DNA from: Umezawaea tangerina
GTDB taxonomy: Bacteria > Actinomycetota > Actinomycetes > Mycobacteriales > Pseudonocardiaceae
Direction of reading: 5' to 3'
DNA: 64,000 nt
NCBI RefSeq assembly: GCF_003002815.1
Contig: NZ_PVTF01000010.1
Location: 248,001 to 312,000 of the forward strand
The position numbers were made by a program, and so were the translations under genes. Below the pieces are notes generated by a model. The model was not told where the DNA came from, searched no databases, and saw only the letters and a list, made by a program, of their open reading frames with translations. Numbering within the stretch: the first letter of the stretch is position 1; each line of letters opens with the position of its first letter. Of the stretch, positions 17,323 to 29,300 are shown in pieces.

Positions 17323-20300
17323 CCGCAGCGGCGAGTCTGCCACTGTCCGCTGGTCAGGCGGAGATCTGGTTCGACGAGAAGTTCCACGGACGCGGTGTCG
17401 CGTACAACTCCGCCGGATACCTGGACATCCGGGGTCCGCTGGACGTGGACGCGTTCCGCGCGGCGGCGCGGCGGCTGGTCGTCGAGGCCGAGTGCACGCG
17501 CACCCGCTACGTCGAGGTCGACGGCGCGCCGCGGCAGGTCGTCGAACCGCTGACCGAGGTCCCGCTCGTGTCCCTGGACATGAGCGAGGCCGAGGCCGTC
17601 GAGTGGATGGCCGCCGACCTGGCGAAGCCGTTCACCCTGGACGACTTCCCCATGTTCCGGCTGGCTGTGTTGTCCGTCGGCGGAGCCGACAATCGGACCG
17701 CAGTCGGCGGAGAGGCGGAGGAGGGACAGCGGCACTTCTTCTACATGTGCATCCACCACCTGCTCTGCGACGGGTACAGCCAGGTCGTGTTCTGGCGCAG
17801 GCTGGCGGAGATCTACCAGGCGCTGGTCGAGGGCCGTTCGGTCGTCGAGGGCCAGCTGCCCCCGCTCAAGGAGCTGCTGGACGCCGAGAAGGCCTACACC
17901 GACTCGGTGTGGTTCCAGCGCGACCGCGACTTCTGGGCCGCGCGCTTCGAGCAGGCGCCGGACCTGCCGAGCCTGTCGCAGCGCGTGCAGACCGGCACGG
18001 CGGTGCGCGGGTTCCTGCGCCGCACCGCCGTGGTCCCGGCCGCGACGGCCACCGCGCTGCGCGACCTGGCCCGCCGGTCGACCTCGACCTGGCCCGCCGT
18101 CGTGCTGTCCGCGGTCGGCGTCTACACGCAGCGGATGACCGGTGTCGGCGACGTGCTGCTGACGCTGCCCGCGACCGCCAGGATGGGCGCCTCGATGCGC
18201 GCCATCCCGGGCATGATCGCGAACTACCTGCCGCTGCGCGTCCGGGTCCGCCCCGACGCCACCAGGGCGCAGCTGCTCGCGCAGACCTCCCGCGAGCTGG
18301 CGCAGGTGCTCAAGCACCAGCGCTACCGGGTGAGCCGGATCCGCCGCGAGATGGGGCTGTCCTCGGAGGACCGCAGGCCGTTCGGCCCGTTCGTCAACAT
18401 CCTCCCGCAGCAGACGGAGTTCGCGCTCGGGGCGTGCGACGTCACGGTCAACAACCTGTCCACCGGGCTCATCGAAGACCTGATGATCACCGTCGTGGAC
18501 GCGCCCGACGGCGGCACCGAGGTGCACGTCAACGGCAACCCCGAGCTGTACACGGCGCAGGAGGTCGAGGACCACCTGGCGCGGTTCACCGCGTTCCTGG
18601 CCACGTTCGCCGCCGTCGCCGACGACGTCCCGCTCGGCCGCGTCGACGTGGTCGGCGCGTCGGAGCGGTCGGGCTGGCTGGAGCGGTCCGGCACGTTCGC
18701 CGAGGGCGCGGACGCCGACCTCGTCGAGTCGGTGCGCGCGCACGCCGCGGCGCACCCCGACGCGCTCGCCGTCGTCGAGGACGACTCCGCGACCACGTAC
18801 GCCGCGCTCGTCGCGCGGGCCAGCGCGCTGTCCCGTCGGGTGACCGCCGACCTGGTCGGCGTGCTCGCCGCGCCCGGCGCCGGGTTCGTGTCCGCGGTGC
18901 TCGGCGTGATCGGGGCCGGTGGCGCGTACGTGCCGCTGGACACCCGCGCGCCGGTGCGCCGCAGCGCGGAGCTCTTGACCGACAACGGGATCCGCACGCT
19001 GGTGGTCGACCCCGAGCACCGCGTGCTCGCCGAGGAGATCACCGCCGCCGCGGGGCACCCGATCGGCCTGGTGGTGCTCGACGGCGCCGAGGACGACGTG
19101 CTCGTGCCGGTGCTCGGCGCCCCGGAGGACCTGGCGTACGTGATCTTCACGTCCGGGTCGACCGGCAAGCCCAAGGGCGCCATGGTGCACCGCCGCGGCA
19201 TGGTCAACCACCTGCTCGCCAAGATCGACGACCTCGCCCTCGTGGCGGCGGACTCGCTGGTGCAGAACGCCCCGCTCACGTTCGACATCTCGGTCTGGCA
19301 GATGCTGGCGCCGCTGGTGGTCGGCGGCCGGGTGCGCGTGGTGACCCGCGAGACCGCGGCCGACCCGAACGCGTTGTTCCCGCTCGTGGCCGACGAGTCC
19401 GTGACGGTGCTGGAGGTCGTGCCGTCGCTGCTGCGCGCGGCGCTGGACGCGTGGGACGTCGTCGGCGACCGCCCCCGGCTGCCCTCGTTGCGGCGCCTGG
19501 TGGTCACCGGCGAGGCGCTGCCCCCGGACCTGTGCCTGCGCTGGTTCGCGCGGTTCCCGACCATCCCGCTGGTCAACGCCTACGGGCCGACCGAGTGCTC
19601 CGACGACGTGACGCACGCGACGATCACCGTGGACACCGTCGTCGGAGACGACAATCGGACTGGAGGGTGGCTTCCTCCTCGCGTCCCGATCGGCCGCGCG
19701 GTGCGCGGGACCCGGCTCTACGTGCTGGGCGACGACCTCGGCCCGGTGCCGCCCGGCGTCGCCGGTGAGCTCTACGTGGGCGGGCTGGGGGTGGGCCGCG
19801 GCTACCTGCGCGACCCCGCCCGCACCTCGACCACGTTCGTCCCCGACCCCTTCGCGGGCTCCGGTCTCCGGATGTACCGCACCGGGGACCGGGTGGTCCG
19901 CAGGGAGGACGGGCAGTTGGAGTTCGTGGAACGCCGCGACCACCAGGTGAAGGTGCGCGGCCACCGGATCGAGCTCGGCGAGATCGAGTCGGCGCTGCGC
20001 GGCCTGCCGCACGTCGGCGACGCGGCCGTGGCGGTCGTCACCGACCCCGTCGGCAACAAGAGGCTGGTCGGCTACCTGGTGGCCGACAACGGGACCCCGG
20101 TCGACACCGCCGACGTGCGCGAGCGGCTGGGCGGCCTGTTGCCCGAGTACATGGTGCCCTCCACGCTGCTGGCGCTGGACTCGATGCCGCTGACCGCGCA
20201 CGGCAAGGTGGACCGCAAGGCACTGCCCGCCCCCGACTTCAGCGCGGGCCCGCGCGGTCGGGTCGCCCGCAGCCACGAGGAGCGGGTGCTCTGCGAGGTC

Positions 20301-23300
20301 ATGGCCGAGGTGCTGGGCCTGCCCGAGGTCGGCGTCGAGGACAGCTTCTTCGCCCTCGGCGGCGACAGCATCAGCTCCATCCAGGTCGTCAGCCGCGCCC
20401 GCCGGGCCGGTCTGCTGATCACCTCGCGCGACGTGCTGCGCCACCGGTCGCCCTCGGCCATCGCCGCGATCGCCCGCCCGGCGGGTGCCGCGGCCGTCGC
20501 GACCGCGGACGACGGCGTCGGCGAGGTCGAGCTGACCCCCATCGCCCACCAGCTCCGCGAGGACCTGGAGTCGCTGACCGACCGCACCCGCCAGTACAGC
20601 CAGTACGTGGTGCTGCGGGTGCCGACCGGCCTGGACGCGGCCGCCCTCACGACCGCGCTCCAGGCCGTCCTCGACCACCACGACGGCCTGCGCACCCGGC
20701 TCTCCGTGCCGGTCGACGGCCTGTGGTCGCTGGAGACCCTGCCGGCCGGCGCGATCAGCGCGGCCGACGTGCTCACCGTCGGCGCTTCGTCCGATGTGGA
20801 CACCGAGGTCGCCGCCGCGCGCGCCCGGCTCGTGCCGGAGGAGGGCCGGGTCGTCCAGGCGGTGCTGCTGGAGTCCCGCCTCGTCCTGGTGGTCCACCAC
20901 CTGGTGGTCGACGGCGTGTCGTGGCGGATCCTGGTGCCGGACCTGAAGGCGGCCTGGGAGGCCGTGGTCGCCGGTCGCGCGATCGCGCTCGACCCGGTCG
21001 GCACTTCGTTCCGCCGCTGGGCCAAGGTGCTCTCGGAGAAGGCCCGCACCGCCTCCCGCACCCGCGAGCTGCCGCTGTGGATCGAGCAGGTCAAGCCGGA
21101 CGACCCGCGGCTGGGCTCCCGGTCGCTCGACCCGGAGCTGGACACCTACGGCACGGCCAGGTCGCTGCGCGTGGTGCTGCCGCCCGAGACGACCTCGGCG
21201 CTGCTCACCACCGTGCCCACCGCGTTCCACGGCGAGATCAACGACGTGCTGCTCGCGGGCCTCGCGCTCGCGGTGGCCGAGTGGCGGCGCAAGCGCCTGG
21301 GCGGCACGGGTTCCGGTGTGCTGGTCGAGGTCGAGGGCCACGGACGCGAGCAGCTCGACGACGACCTGGACCTGTCCCGCACGGTCGGCTGGTTCACCAG
21401 CGTGTTCCCGCTGCGCGTCGACCCCGGCGAGGTGGACCGCGCCAGCGCGGGCATCGCGATCAAGCGGGTCAAGGAGCAGCTGCGCGCGCTGCCGGACCGC
21501 GGCCTCGGCTTCGGCCTGCTGCGCCACCTCAACCCGCAGACCGTCGGCGCGCTGGCCAGGTTCGCCGTGCCGCAGATCGGCTTCAACTACCTCGGCCGCT
21601 TCGCCGCGGGCGACACCGCGGCCCCGTGGTCGCTGGAGGGCGGCGACTCCGTCGTCGGCACCGGCGTCAGCCCGGACATGCCGCTGCGGCACGTCCTCGC
21701 GGTCACCCCGGTGACCGAGGACCGGCCCGACGGCCCGCACCTGGTCGCGGACTGGCTGTGGGCGGGCGACCTGCTCTCCGAGTCCGATGTGGACGACATC
21801 GCCCGGTCCTGGTTCCGGGTCCTGGAGTCGTTCGTCGCGCTGCCCTCCGCCGGTGGGCACAGCCCGTCGGACTTCCCGCTCGTCTCGCTGACCGAGGACG
21901 AGATCGAGGAGTTCGAGCGCGACTCCGGTGGCGTCGACGACGTGCTCCCGCTGTCGGCGTTGCAGAAGGGCCTGCTGTTCCAGGCGGAGTACGACAAGCA
22001 GGGCAGCGACGTCTACACGCTGCAGGCGGTCGTGGACGTCGAGGGCCCGCTGGACGTGGTGGCGTTCCGCGCCGCCGCCGAGGCGGTCGTCCGGCGGCAC
22101 CCCGCGCTGCGCGCGTCCTTCCGGTCGCGCCCGGCCGGTGACGCCGTGCAGGTGATCCAGGCCGAGGTCTCCCTGCCGTGGCAGGAGGTCGACCTCACCG
22201 GCATGGCCGACGAGGACGCCGTGACCGAGCTGGCCAGGATCACCGACGCGGACTGGGCCGAGCGGTTCGACATGACCGCGCCGCCGCTGATCCGCTTCAC
22301 CGTCGTCCGGCTGGGCGACGAGCGGTTCCGGCTGCTCTGGGCCGTGCACCACATCCTGGTCGACGGCTGGTCCATGCCCATCTTCGCGCGCGAGCTGTTC
22401 ACGTTGTGCGCCAACGGCGCGGACGTGTCGGCGCTGCCGCCGGTGGCCCCCTACCGGGACTACCTGGCGTGGCTGGGCGCGCAGGACGACGAGGCCGCGC
22501 GCACCGCGTGGCGGGCGGCTTTCGACGGTTTCGGCGAGGCCAGCAAGCTCGGCCCGGCCGAGCGCGACCGCGTGTCGGTCATGCCGGAGTCGCTGGTCGT
22601 CGACCTGCCCGAGGACGTGACGCACCGGCTGTCGTCGTGGGCCCGCGCCCGCGGCCTGACGCTGAACACCGTCATGCAGGGCTGCTGGGCGGTCCTGCTC
22701 GGCAGGCTCACCGGCAAGCGCGACGTGGCGTTCGGCGCGGTCAGCTCCGGTCGCCCGGCCGAGCTGGCGGGCATGGAGTCCATGGTCGGCCTGTTCCTCA
22801 ACACGCTGCCGGTCCGGGTCCAGCTCGACCCGAAGGCGTCGCTCGCGGACCTGCTGGCGCGGTTGCAGGAGGACCAGTTCGACCTGGCCCCGCACCACCA
22901 CTTCGGCCTGGCCGACGTGCAGCAGCTGGTCGGCGTCGGCGAGCTGTTCGACACCGTGGTCAGCTTCCACAACTACCCGCACGACGTGGACGACCTGAGC
23001 GACCTCATCCCCGGCGTGCGCGTGGTCTCCGCCGACGGACGGCTGGTCGCCGAGTACCCGTTCGCGCTGTCGGTCTACCCCGGCAAGCGCTTGCGGCTGC
23101 TGGCCCAGTACCGCTCGGACTCCTTCGACGAGCCCGCGGTCGAGTCCATCGTGGACCGGTTCCGGATGCTGCTCACCTCGCTGGTGACCGACCCCGACCG
23201 GCCGCTGGCCCGGATCGACCTGCTCGACCGGGTCGAGCGCGACCTGATCCTGGGGCAGTGGGCGGGCAATCCGGCGCCGATCGCGGCGGACGTGGTGCCC

Positions 23301-26300
23301 GAGGTGTTCCAGGCCCGTGCGGCGGCGGCGCCCGACGCGACCGCGGCCGTGTTCGAGGGGACGAGTCTGTCCTTCGCCGGGCTCAACGCCCGCGCCAACC
23401 GGCTCGCCCGGCTGCTCATCGGCCGCGGGATCGGGCCGGAGCAGGTCGTCGCGCTGGCGTTCCCGCGGTCGCTCGACGCTCTGGTGGCCGTGCTCGGCGT
23501 GCTCAAGGCCGGTGCGGCGTACCTGCCGATCGACGCCAAGTACCCGGCCGACCGCGTCGACTACATGGTCGCCGACGCCGTCCCCGCCGTGCTGCTGTCC
23601 ACCACGGCGGTCGCCGACGGCCTGACCGTCACCGGCGCGCCGGTGCTCGCGATCGACGGGCCGGACCTGGTCGCCGAGCTGGAGGCGCTGCCGTCGCACG
23701 ACGTCACCGACGCCGAGCGGGTGGAACCGCTGCGGCAGAACCACCCCGCGTACGTCATCTACACCTCCGGCTCGACCGGCAAGCCCAAGGGCGTCGTCGT
23801 CGACCACCGCGGGTTCGTCGCGATGGCGGCCAGCCTGATCGAGAAGTTCGACATCACGCCGGACACCAACGTCCTGCAGTTCGCGTCCTACAGCTTCGAC
23901 GCCACCGTCTGGGAGTTCGCGCTCCCGCTGCTCGCCGGTGGCACGGTCGTGGTCGCGGGCGACGAGGCGCGGGCACCCGGACAGCCGCTGGTCGACCTGA
24001 TCACCGGCAACCGGGTCACGCTGGCGGCGCTGCCGCCCGTGGTGGCCGGTGGGCTGGCCGAGGGCACCGTGCTCCCCGACGACCTGGTGATCGTGGTCGC
24101 GGGCGAGGCCTGCCCGCCGGAGGTCGTGGCCCGCTGGTCGGCCACGCACCGGATGTTCAACGGCTACGGCCCCACCGAGTCCGTGATCGCCGCGACCGTC
24201 GGCGGTCCGCTGTCGGGCGGCGGCCGTCCGCCGATCGGCACGCCGACCTCGGCGCACCGCGTCTACGTGCTGGACTCGGTGCTCCAGCCGGTGCCCGCCG
24301 GCGTCGTGGGCGACCTGTACGTCAGCGGCGGCCTGGCCCGCGGTTACCTCAACCGCCCCGAGCTGACCGCGGAGCGTTTCGTCGCCGACCCGTTCTTCGG
24401 GCACGGCGAGCGCATGTACCGCACCGGCGACCTGGTGCGCTGGCACGCCGACGGGCAGCTGGACTACGTCGGCCGTGCCGACGACCAGGTGCAGCTGCGC
24501 GGGTTCCGCATCGAGCTGGGCGAGATCGAGTCGGCGCTGGTGTCGCACGCCTCGGTCAGCCAGGCCGTCGCGATCGTCCGCGAGGACCCGACCGGCGACA
24601 AGCGGCTGGTGGCCTACGTGGTCGTCGACGAGGGCACGACCGTGCCGGTCGGCCTGCGCGAGCTGCTGGTGGAGTCGCTGCCGGAGTACATGGTCCCGTC
24701 CGCGATCGTGGTGCTGGACGAGATCCCGCTGACCCCGCAGGGCAAGGTCGACCGCAAGTCGCTGCCCGAGCCCGACTTCGCCGGGCAGGGCCGCGGCCGC
24801 GGTCCGCGCACGCCGGTCGAGGACATCCTGTGCGGCATCTTCGCCGACGTGCTCGACCTGCCCCAGGTCGGCATCGACGACGACTTCTTCGCACTGGGCG
24901 GGCACTCCCTGCTCGCCACCCGCGTGATCAGCCGGGCCCGCGCCGCGCTCGGCGTGGAACTGCCGATCCGCGCGCTGTTCGAGACCCGCACGGTCGCCGG
25001 TGTGGCCGAGCAGGTGCACAGCGTCGCGGCGGCCGGTCGTCCCGCGCTGGTCCCCGCGGTGCGCGGCGAGGACGGCGTCGTGCCGCTCTCGTTCGCCCAG
25101 CAGCGCCTGTGGTTCCTCGACCGCCTCGAAGAGGGCGTGACGGGCACCTACAACGTGCCGCTGGCCGTGCGGCTGGTGGGCGACCTGGACGTGGACGCCC
25201 TGCGCGCCGCCCTGCACGACCTGGTGGTGCGGCACGAGATCCTGCGCTCGGTGTTCCCGGACGTGGAGGGCGAGCCGTTCCAGCGGGTGCTCGACGCGCC
25301 GGAGGGCTACCCCGAGCTGCCGCTCAAGCGGCTGTCGGAGGCCAAGCTGTCCGACGCCATGACGGCCGAGGCCGACCTGTCGTTCGACCTGGCCACCGAA
25401 CCGGTGCTGCGGTCGCGGCTGTTCGCGGTCTCGCCCACCGAGCACGTGCTGCTGCTGGTGATCCACCACATCGCGTTCGACGGCTGGTCGATCGCACCGC
25501 TGGTGGGCGACCTGGGCTTGGCGTACAAGGCGCGCAGCACCGGGCAGGCGCCCGAGTGGGAGCCGCTGCCCGTGCAGTACGCGGACTACGCGGTGTGGCA
25601 GAAGGAGCTGCTGGGCGACGACGCCGACGAGGAGAGCCTGCTGGCCCACCAGCTGGCCTACTGGACCGGCGCGCTGGCCGACCTGCCGGAGGAGCTGGAG
25701 CTCCCCACGGACTTCCCGCGTCCCGCCGTCAGCAGCTACGACGGCGACGAGCTGGAGTTCGCCGTGGAGCCCGAGCTCTACCGGGCGCTGGTCGCGCTGG
25801 CCCGCGACTCCGGGGCGAGCATCTTCATGCTCTTCCAGGCCGCGCTGTCCGCCCTGCTCACCAAGCTGGGCGCGGGCACGGACATCCCGCTCGGCAGCCC
25901 CACCGCGGGCCGCGCCGACGAGGAGCTGGGCGAGCTGGTCGGGTTCTTCGTCAACACCCTGGTCATGCGCACCGACACCAGCGGCGACCCGAGCTTCCGC
26001 GACCTGGTGCACCGCGTCCGCGACACGAACCTGGCCGCCTACCAGCACCAGGACGTGCCGTTCGAGCATCTCGTGGACGCGCTGAACCCGGTGCGCTCGC
26101 TCAACCGGCAGCCGCTGTTCCAGGTCATGCTCACGTTGCAGACCAGCGAGGACGCGCCGCTGCTGCTGCCCGGCCTGACCGGTCGGGTCGAGCCGGTGCG
26201 GTCGCTGCGGTCGAAGTTCGACCTGACCGTGCTGCTGGAGGAGCAGTACGCCGACGGCCTGCCGGCCGGGATGCGCGGCATCGTCGAGTACAGCACCGAC

Positions 26301-29300
26301 CTGTTCACCAGGGCCACGGCGGAACGCCTGGCGCAGCGGCTGGTCCGGTTCCTGCGGACCGTCGTCGCCGACCCGACCACGAGGCTGAGCCGGGTGGACG
26401 TGCTGGACCCCGGCGAGCGCGACGAGCTGCTCGCCATCGGCACCGGCGCCGTGCGACCCGAGCTGTACGAGGGCGTGGTGGAGCGGGTCCGCGGGTTCGC
26501 ACTGTCCACTCCGGACGCCCTCGCCGTGGTCGACGACGACGCCGAGGTCACCTACGAGTCGCTGGTCGGCCGGGCGAGCGCCCTGTCGCGCCGGGTCTCC
26601 GGTGCCGACCTGGTGGCCGTGCTGGCCGCGCCCGGCATCGGGTTCGTGACCGCCGTGCTGGGCGTGCTCGGCGCGGGCGGCGGCTACGTGCCGCTGGACG
26701 TGGCCGCGCCCGTGACGCGCATCGCCGCGCTGCTCACCGACAGCGGCGCCACCCGCCTGGTCGTCGACGACGCCCACCGCGCGCTGGCCGCCGAGATCGT
26801 CGAGGCGGCCGGGAGCCCGGTCGACGTGGTCGTGCTCGACGGCGCCGAGGACGCGCCGAACGCGCTGGCGCCGGCTCTGGGCGCGGCCGACGACCTGGCG
26901 TACGTGATCTTCACGTCCGGGTCGACCGGCAAGCCCAAGGGCGCCATGGTGCACCGCCGCGGCATGGTGAACCACCTGCTGTGCAAGGCCGAGGACCTGG
27001 AAGTGTCCTCTGTGGACAAGCTGGTGCACAACGCGCCGGTCACCTTCGACATCTCGGTCTGGCAGATGCTCACGACGCTGCTCGTCGGCGGCACGACCCG
27101 CGTGGTCGGCCGCGACACGGCCGTCGACCCGGACCTGCTGTTCGCCACCATCCCGAACGAGGGCGTCACGATCCTGGAGGTCGTGCCGTCGCTGCTGCGG
27201 GCAGCGCTGGACTCGTGGGACGTCACCGGCGAGGTGCCCGCGCTGCCCGGCCTGAAGTGGCTGGTCGTCACGGGCGAGGCGCTGCCGCCCGACCTGTGCG
27301 GCCGCTGGTTCGAGCGGTTCCCGGACATCGCGCTGGTCAACGCCTACGGGCCCACCGAGTGCTCCGACGACGTCACGCACGCCGTCATCACCAAGGACGA
27401 CGTCGACGGAGCCGACAACGGGACGACAGCGTGGGCGTCCTTCAAGGTCCCGATCGGTCGGGCCGTGCGCAACACCAGGCTCTACGTGCTCGGCGACGAC
27501 CTGCGCCCGGTGCCCGCCGGCGTGGCCGGTGAGCTGTACGTCGGCGGTACCGGCGTCGGCCGCGGCTACCTGGACGACCGCACCAAGACCGCGCTGGCGT
27601 TCATGGCCGACCCGTTCGGCGAGCCCGGCGCGCGGATGTACCGCACCGGCGACCGGGTGGTGCTGCGCCCCGACGGGCAGCTGGAGTTCCTGGAGCGCCG
27701 CGACCACCAGGTGAAGATCCGCGGCCACCGCATCGAGCTGGGCGAGGTCGAGGCCGCGCTGCGGACCGCCGACGTCGTCGGGGACGCCGCCGTCGCGGTC
27801 AGCTCGGACCAGGGCGGCCACAAGCGCCTGGTCGGGTACGTGGTCCCGGCTCCCGGTGACACCGGTCTGGACGTCGCCGTGGTGCGCAAGCACCTGGCGC
27901 AGGCGCTGCCGGACTACATGGTGCCGTCGGCGATCGTGGTGCTCGACGCGCTCCCGTTGACCCCCAACGGGAAGGTGGACCGCAAGGCGCTGCCCGCGCC
28001 GGACCTCGCGGCCCAGCCGCGGGCCCGCGGTCCGCGCAACCCGGTCGAGGAGATCCTCTGCGGCGTGTTCGCCGAGGTGCTCGGCGTCCCGGAGGTCGGG
28101 GTGGACGACGACTTCTTCGACCTGGGCGGCCACTCGCTGCTGGCCACCCGCGTGGTCAGCCGGGTCAGGACCGTGCTGGACGTGGAGCTCCCGGTGCGCT
28201 CGCTGTTCGAGGCGCGCACGGTGGCCGGGCTGGCGAGGCTGGTCGCGGACGCCGACGGCGCCCGACCCGCGCTGCGGGCCCAGGAGCGCGACGGCGACGA
28301 GGGCCTGCCGCTGTCCTACGCCCAGCGGCGGCTGTGGTTCCTCAACCGGATGGAGGAGGAGTCCACCGGCACCTACAACATCCCGCTCGCGGTCCGGCTG
28401 ACCGGTGAGCTGGACGTCGAGGCGCTGACCGGCGCGCTCGGGGACGTGGTGGCGCGCAACGAGATCCTGCGCACCGTGTTCCCGGACGTCGACGGCGTCC
28501 CCTACCAGGAGGTGCTGCCCCCGAGCCCGGTCGTGCTGACCGTGCGCGAGCTGGGCGAGGTGAACCTGTTCGCCGCCGTGGCCGCGGAGATCGACCGCGG
28601 CTTCGACCTGGCCGCCGACACCGCGATGCGCGCCAACCTGTTCGTGCTCGGCGAGCACGACCACGTGCTGGTGCTGGTGTTCCACCACATCGCGTTCGAC
28701 GGCTGGTCGACCGCCCCGCTGGCCCGCGACCTGGCCTCGGCCTACGAGGCGCGGCGCGCGGGCCGGGCCCCGCGGTGGAGCCCGCTGCCCGCCCAGTACG
28801 CGGACTACGCGGTGTGGCAACGGGAGTGGCTCGGCTCGGAGACCGACCCGGACAGCGTGCTGTCCGCCCAGCTGGCCTACTGGACCGAGGCGTTGGCCGG
28901 GCTGCCCGAGGAGCTGGAGCTGCCGACCGACTTCCCGCGTCCGGCGATCAGCAGCTACGACGGCGACGTGCGCCAGTTCGCGGTCCCCGCGGACCTGCAC
29001 GCCGGTGTGGTGGCGCTGGCCAGGGAGACCGGCGCCAGCGTGTTCATGGTGCTGCAGGCCGCGGTGTCGGCCCTGCTCACCAAGCTGGGCGCGGGCACGG
29101 ACATCCCGCTGGGCAGCCCGATCGCGGGACGCACCGACGAGGCGCTGCACGACCTGATCGGCTTCTTCGTCAACACCCTGGTGCTGCGCACGGACACGGC
29201 GGGCGACCCGACGTTCCGCCAGCTGCTGCACCGGGTCCGCGAGGCCGACCTCGGCGCCTACGCCCACCAGGACCTGCCGTTCGAGGCGCTGGTGGAGGCG

